NCBI GenBank assembly: GCA_022773825.1
Contig: JALFOF010000059.1
Coordinates: 1 to 44,970, forward strand
DNA: 44,970 bases
From: Prevotella sp.
GTDB lineage: Bacteria; Bacteroidota; Bacteroidia; Bacteroidales; Bacteroidaceae
Direction: 5' to 3'
Shown: positions 44,075 through 44,970 of the stretch, piece after piece
How the letters are laid out: every line of letters starts with the position of its first letter
Position numbering within the stretch: the stretch's first letter is position 1
Translations under genes and position numbers: made by a program
The notes under the pieces: generated by a model
The model's input: the letters and a program-made list of their open reading frames with translations, nothing else
Told to the model about the DNA's origin: nothing
The model's database searches: none

Positions 44075-44913
44075 TGGTGTAGCCATCTTCCCTTGTTTGC
44101 TTTTACCATCCTTTCCCTGCCTTCTGCGTCTTTCTCCACGGTTATGTCTTGAAAGTTATCATTGGCAAGGAGGTCGGTTAACATTGTCGTGTATATGGGA
44201 TTAATCTCGAAATACAGCCTCCCGCCGTCTTTCAGTGCCTGTGTGGCATACTGTGATATGCTTCGGTAGAACAGTAAAGGGTCTTCGTCTGGCACGAACA
44301 ACGCCTGCCGCGGTTCATAGTCCAGCACGTTCCTCTCCATGTCCACCGCTTCTTTATGACATATATAAGGAGGGTTACTTACTATCACGTCCCATCTTTC
44401 TATGTCACGAGGAGGATTTAAGGCATCTTGTTGTTCCAGCCTCACATCAGCCTTATTGGTCGCAATGTTCTCCCGTGCTATGTTCAAAGCATCGGCAGAT
44501 ATGTCCCACGCTGTCACTTTGGCTGCAGGCATCTCCTTATTCAACGTTACGGCGATACATCCGCTTCCTGTGCCGATATCGAGTATCTCCACCTGCCTGT
44601 CCTTGTTCTCTCGTGTTATCCATTGACACAGCTCTTCCGTTTCTGGGCGGGGTATGAGGCATCCTCTGCGCACAATGAACTTCCTGTTGCAGAAGAACGT
44701 CCAGCCCACAACATACTGTACGGGTTCACCTTTTTCAAGGCGTGCCATCAGTTGTGCCAGCAGCTGCCTTTGGTCATCGTTGAGGTTGTCTAAGGCACCA
44801 GCGCAGATGTCGGCAAGCGTGAAACCAAACACTTCCGCCAGTAGCAAGCGCACTATGCTCCTTGCCTCGTGTTCATCGTATAGCGGTAATAGTTGTGATG
44901 TCAGTGAACGCAT
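44071..44913 (-). CDS. prmC: Peptide chain release factor N5-glutamine methyltransferase
   Basis: Methylates the GGQ glutamine of release factors RF1/RF2. The 280-aa protein has an N-terminal helical domain (1-75), the SAM-binding motif LDIGTGSGCIAVTLN (Gly114-Gly118 area) and the catalytic NPPY motif at 180-183 (VIVSNPPYICHKEA). The segment GCLIPRPETEEL is the usual family signature. It is the first gene of the prmC-recX-comF run and its end overlaps recX. The upstream promoter is not clear within the remaining 57 bp of the window. Confidence 0.97.
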   Translation of the reverse strand: MRSLTSQLLPLYDEHEARSIVRLLLAEVFGFTLADICAGALDNLNDDQRQLLAQLMARLEKGEPVQYVVGWTFFCNRKFIVRRGCLIPRPETEELCQWITRENKDRQVEILDIGTGSGCIAVTLNKEMPAAKVTAWDISADALNIARENIATNKADVRLEQQDALNPPRDIERWDVIVSNPPYICHKEAVDMERNVLDYEPRQALFVPDEDPLLFYRSISQYATQALKDGGRLYFEINPIYTTMLTDLLANDNFQDITVEKDAEGRERMVKANKGRWLHQ

Positions 44914-44970
44914 GAGTGGGTGATAATTTATGTGTCAATATTGCTATATCGCTTTTCTGCTTCGTGGCAT

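Overview
The window looks like chromosome from a Bacteroidales bacterium, most likely a Prevotella-type member of the Prevotellaceae. The evidence is the set of Bacteroidetes-restricted families (HU-CCDC81/SPOR protein, GSCFA protein, Fkp, Hc1 histone-like protein, GGGtGRT protein, TGS-type nucleoside kinase), promoters of the TTTG-N19/20-TAnnTTTG type, few Shine-Dalgarno sites, and a thr operon of thrA, an ApgM-type homoserine kinase and thrC. No tRNA, rRNA, CRISPR array, prophage or complete insertion sequence was seen. Most genes are housekeeping; the unexplained structure lies mainly between genes.

Layout: 1-2.5 kb carries a TonB-dependent receptor (minus). It diverges from the threonine operon (2.8-7.8 kb, plus), which is followed by a secreted protein. 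From 9.1 to 15.3 kb everything is on the minus strand: an EamA transporter, the fabD - GH13 amylase - trpS cluster, and rpsF-rpsR-rplI. From 15.8 to 18.3 kb (minus) lie a small lytic transglycosylase with a very long apparent 5' leader, a zinc-ribbon/FHA protein and a HU/SPOR membrane protein. At 18.5-21.6 kb (plus) a lipoprotein overlaps a stand-alone AraC-type HTH gene, followed by an M49 dipeptidyl peptidase III. At 21.7-26 kb (minus) lie a histone H1-like gene too short for most gene finders, then a run comprising an SDR, rmuC, a Sel1/beta-carbonic anhydrase fusion, a nitroreductase and a small unknown protein. groES-groEL follows (26.8-28.8 kb), then a 194-bp MITE-like element, smpB with a DMP19-family gene (minus), and the two-gene NifU-like/GGGtGRT module (30.3-32 kb, plus). 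The rest is minus strand: alaS, a nucleoside kinase, pyrH, birA, GSCFA, fkp, a Bax-inhibitor-1 protein, comF, recX and prmC.

Three non-coding signals stand out. (1) A degenerate tandem repeat with an exact 22-bp period recurs in four separate intergenic regions. (2) An array with an exact 8-nt period (GTTTAG-type, then its inverted CTAAAC-type) fills the fabD-rplI gap. The same CTAAAC words lie directly in front of the start codons of fabD, the DPP III gene and fkp. (3) The MITE-like element has about 19-bp inverted ends and TTAA flanks. Among proteins, the NifU-like/GGGtGRT pair and the HU-membrane-SPOR architecture are the best candidates for undescribed biology.
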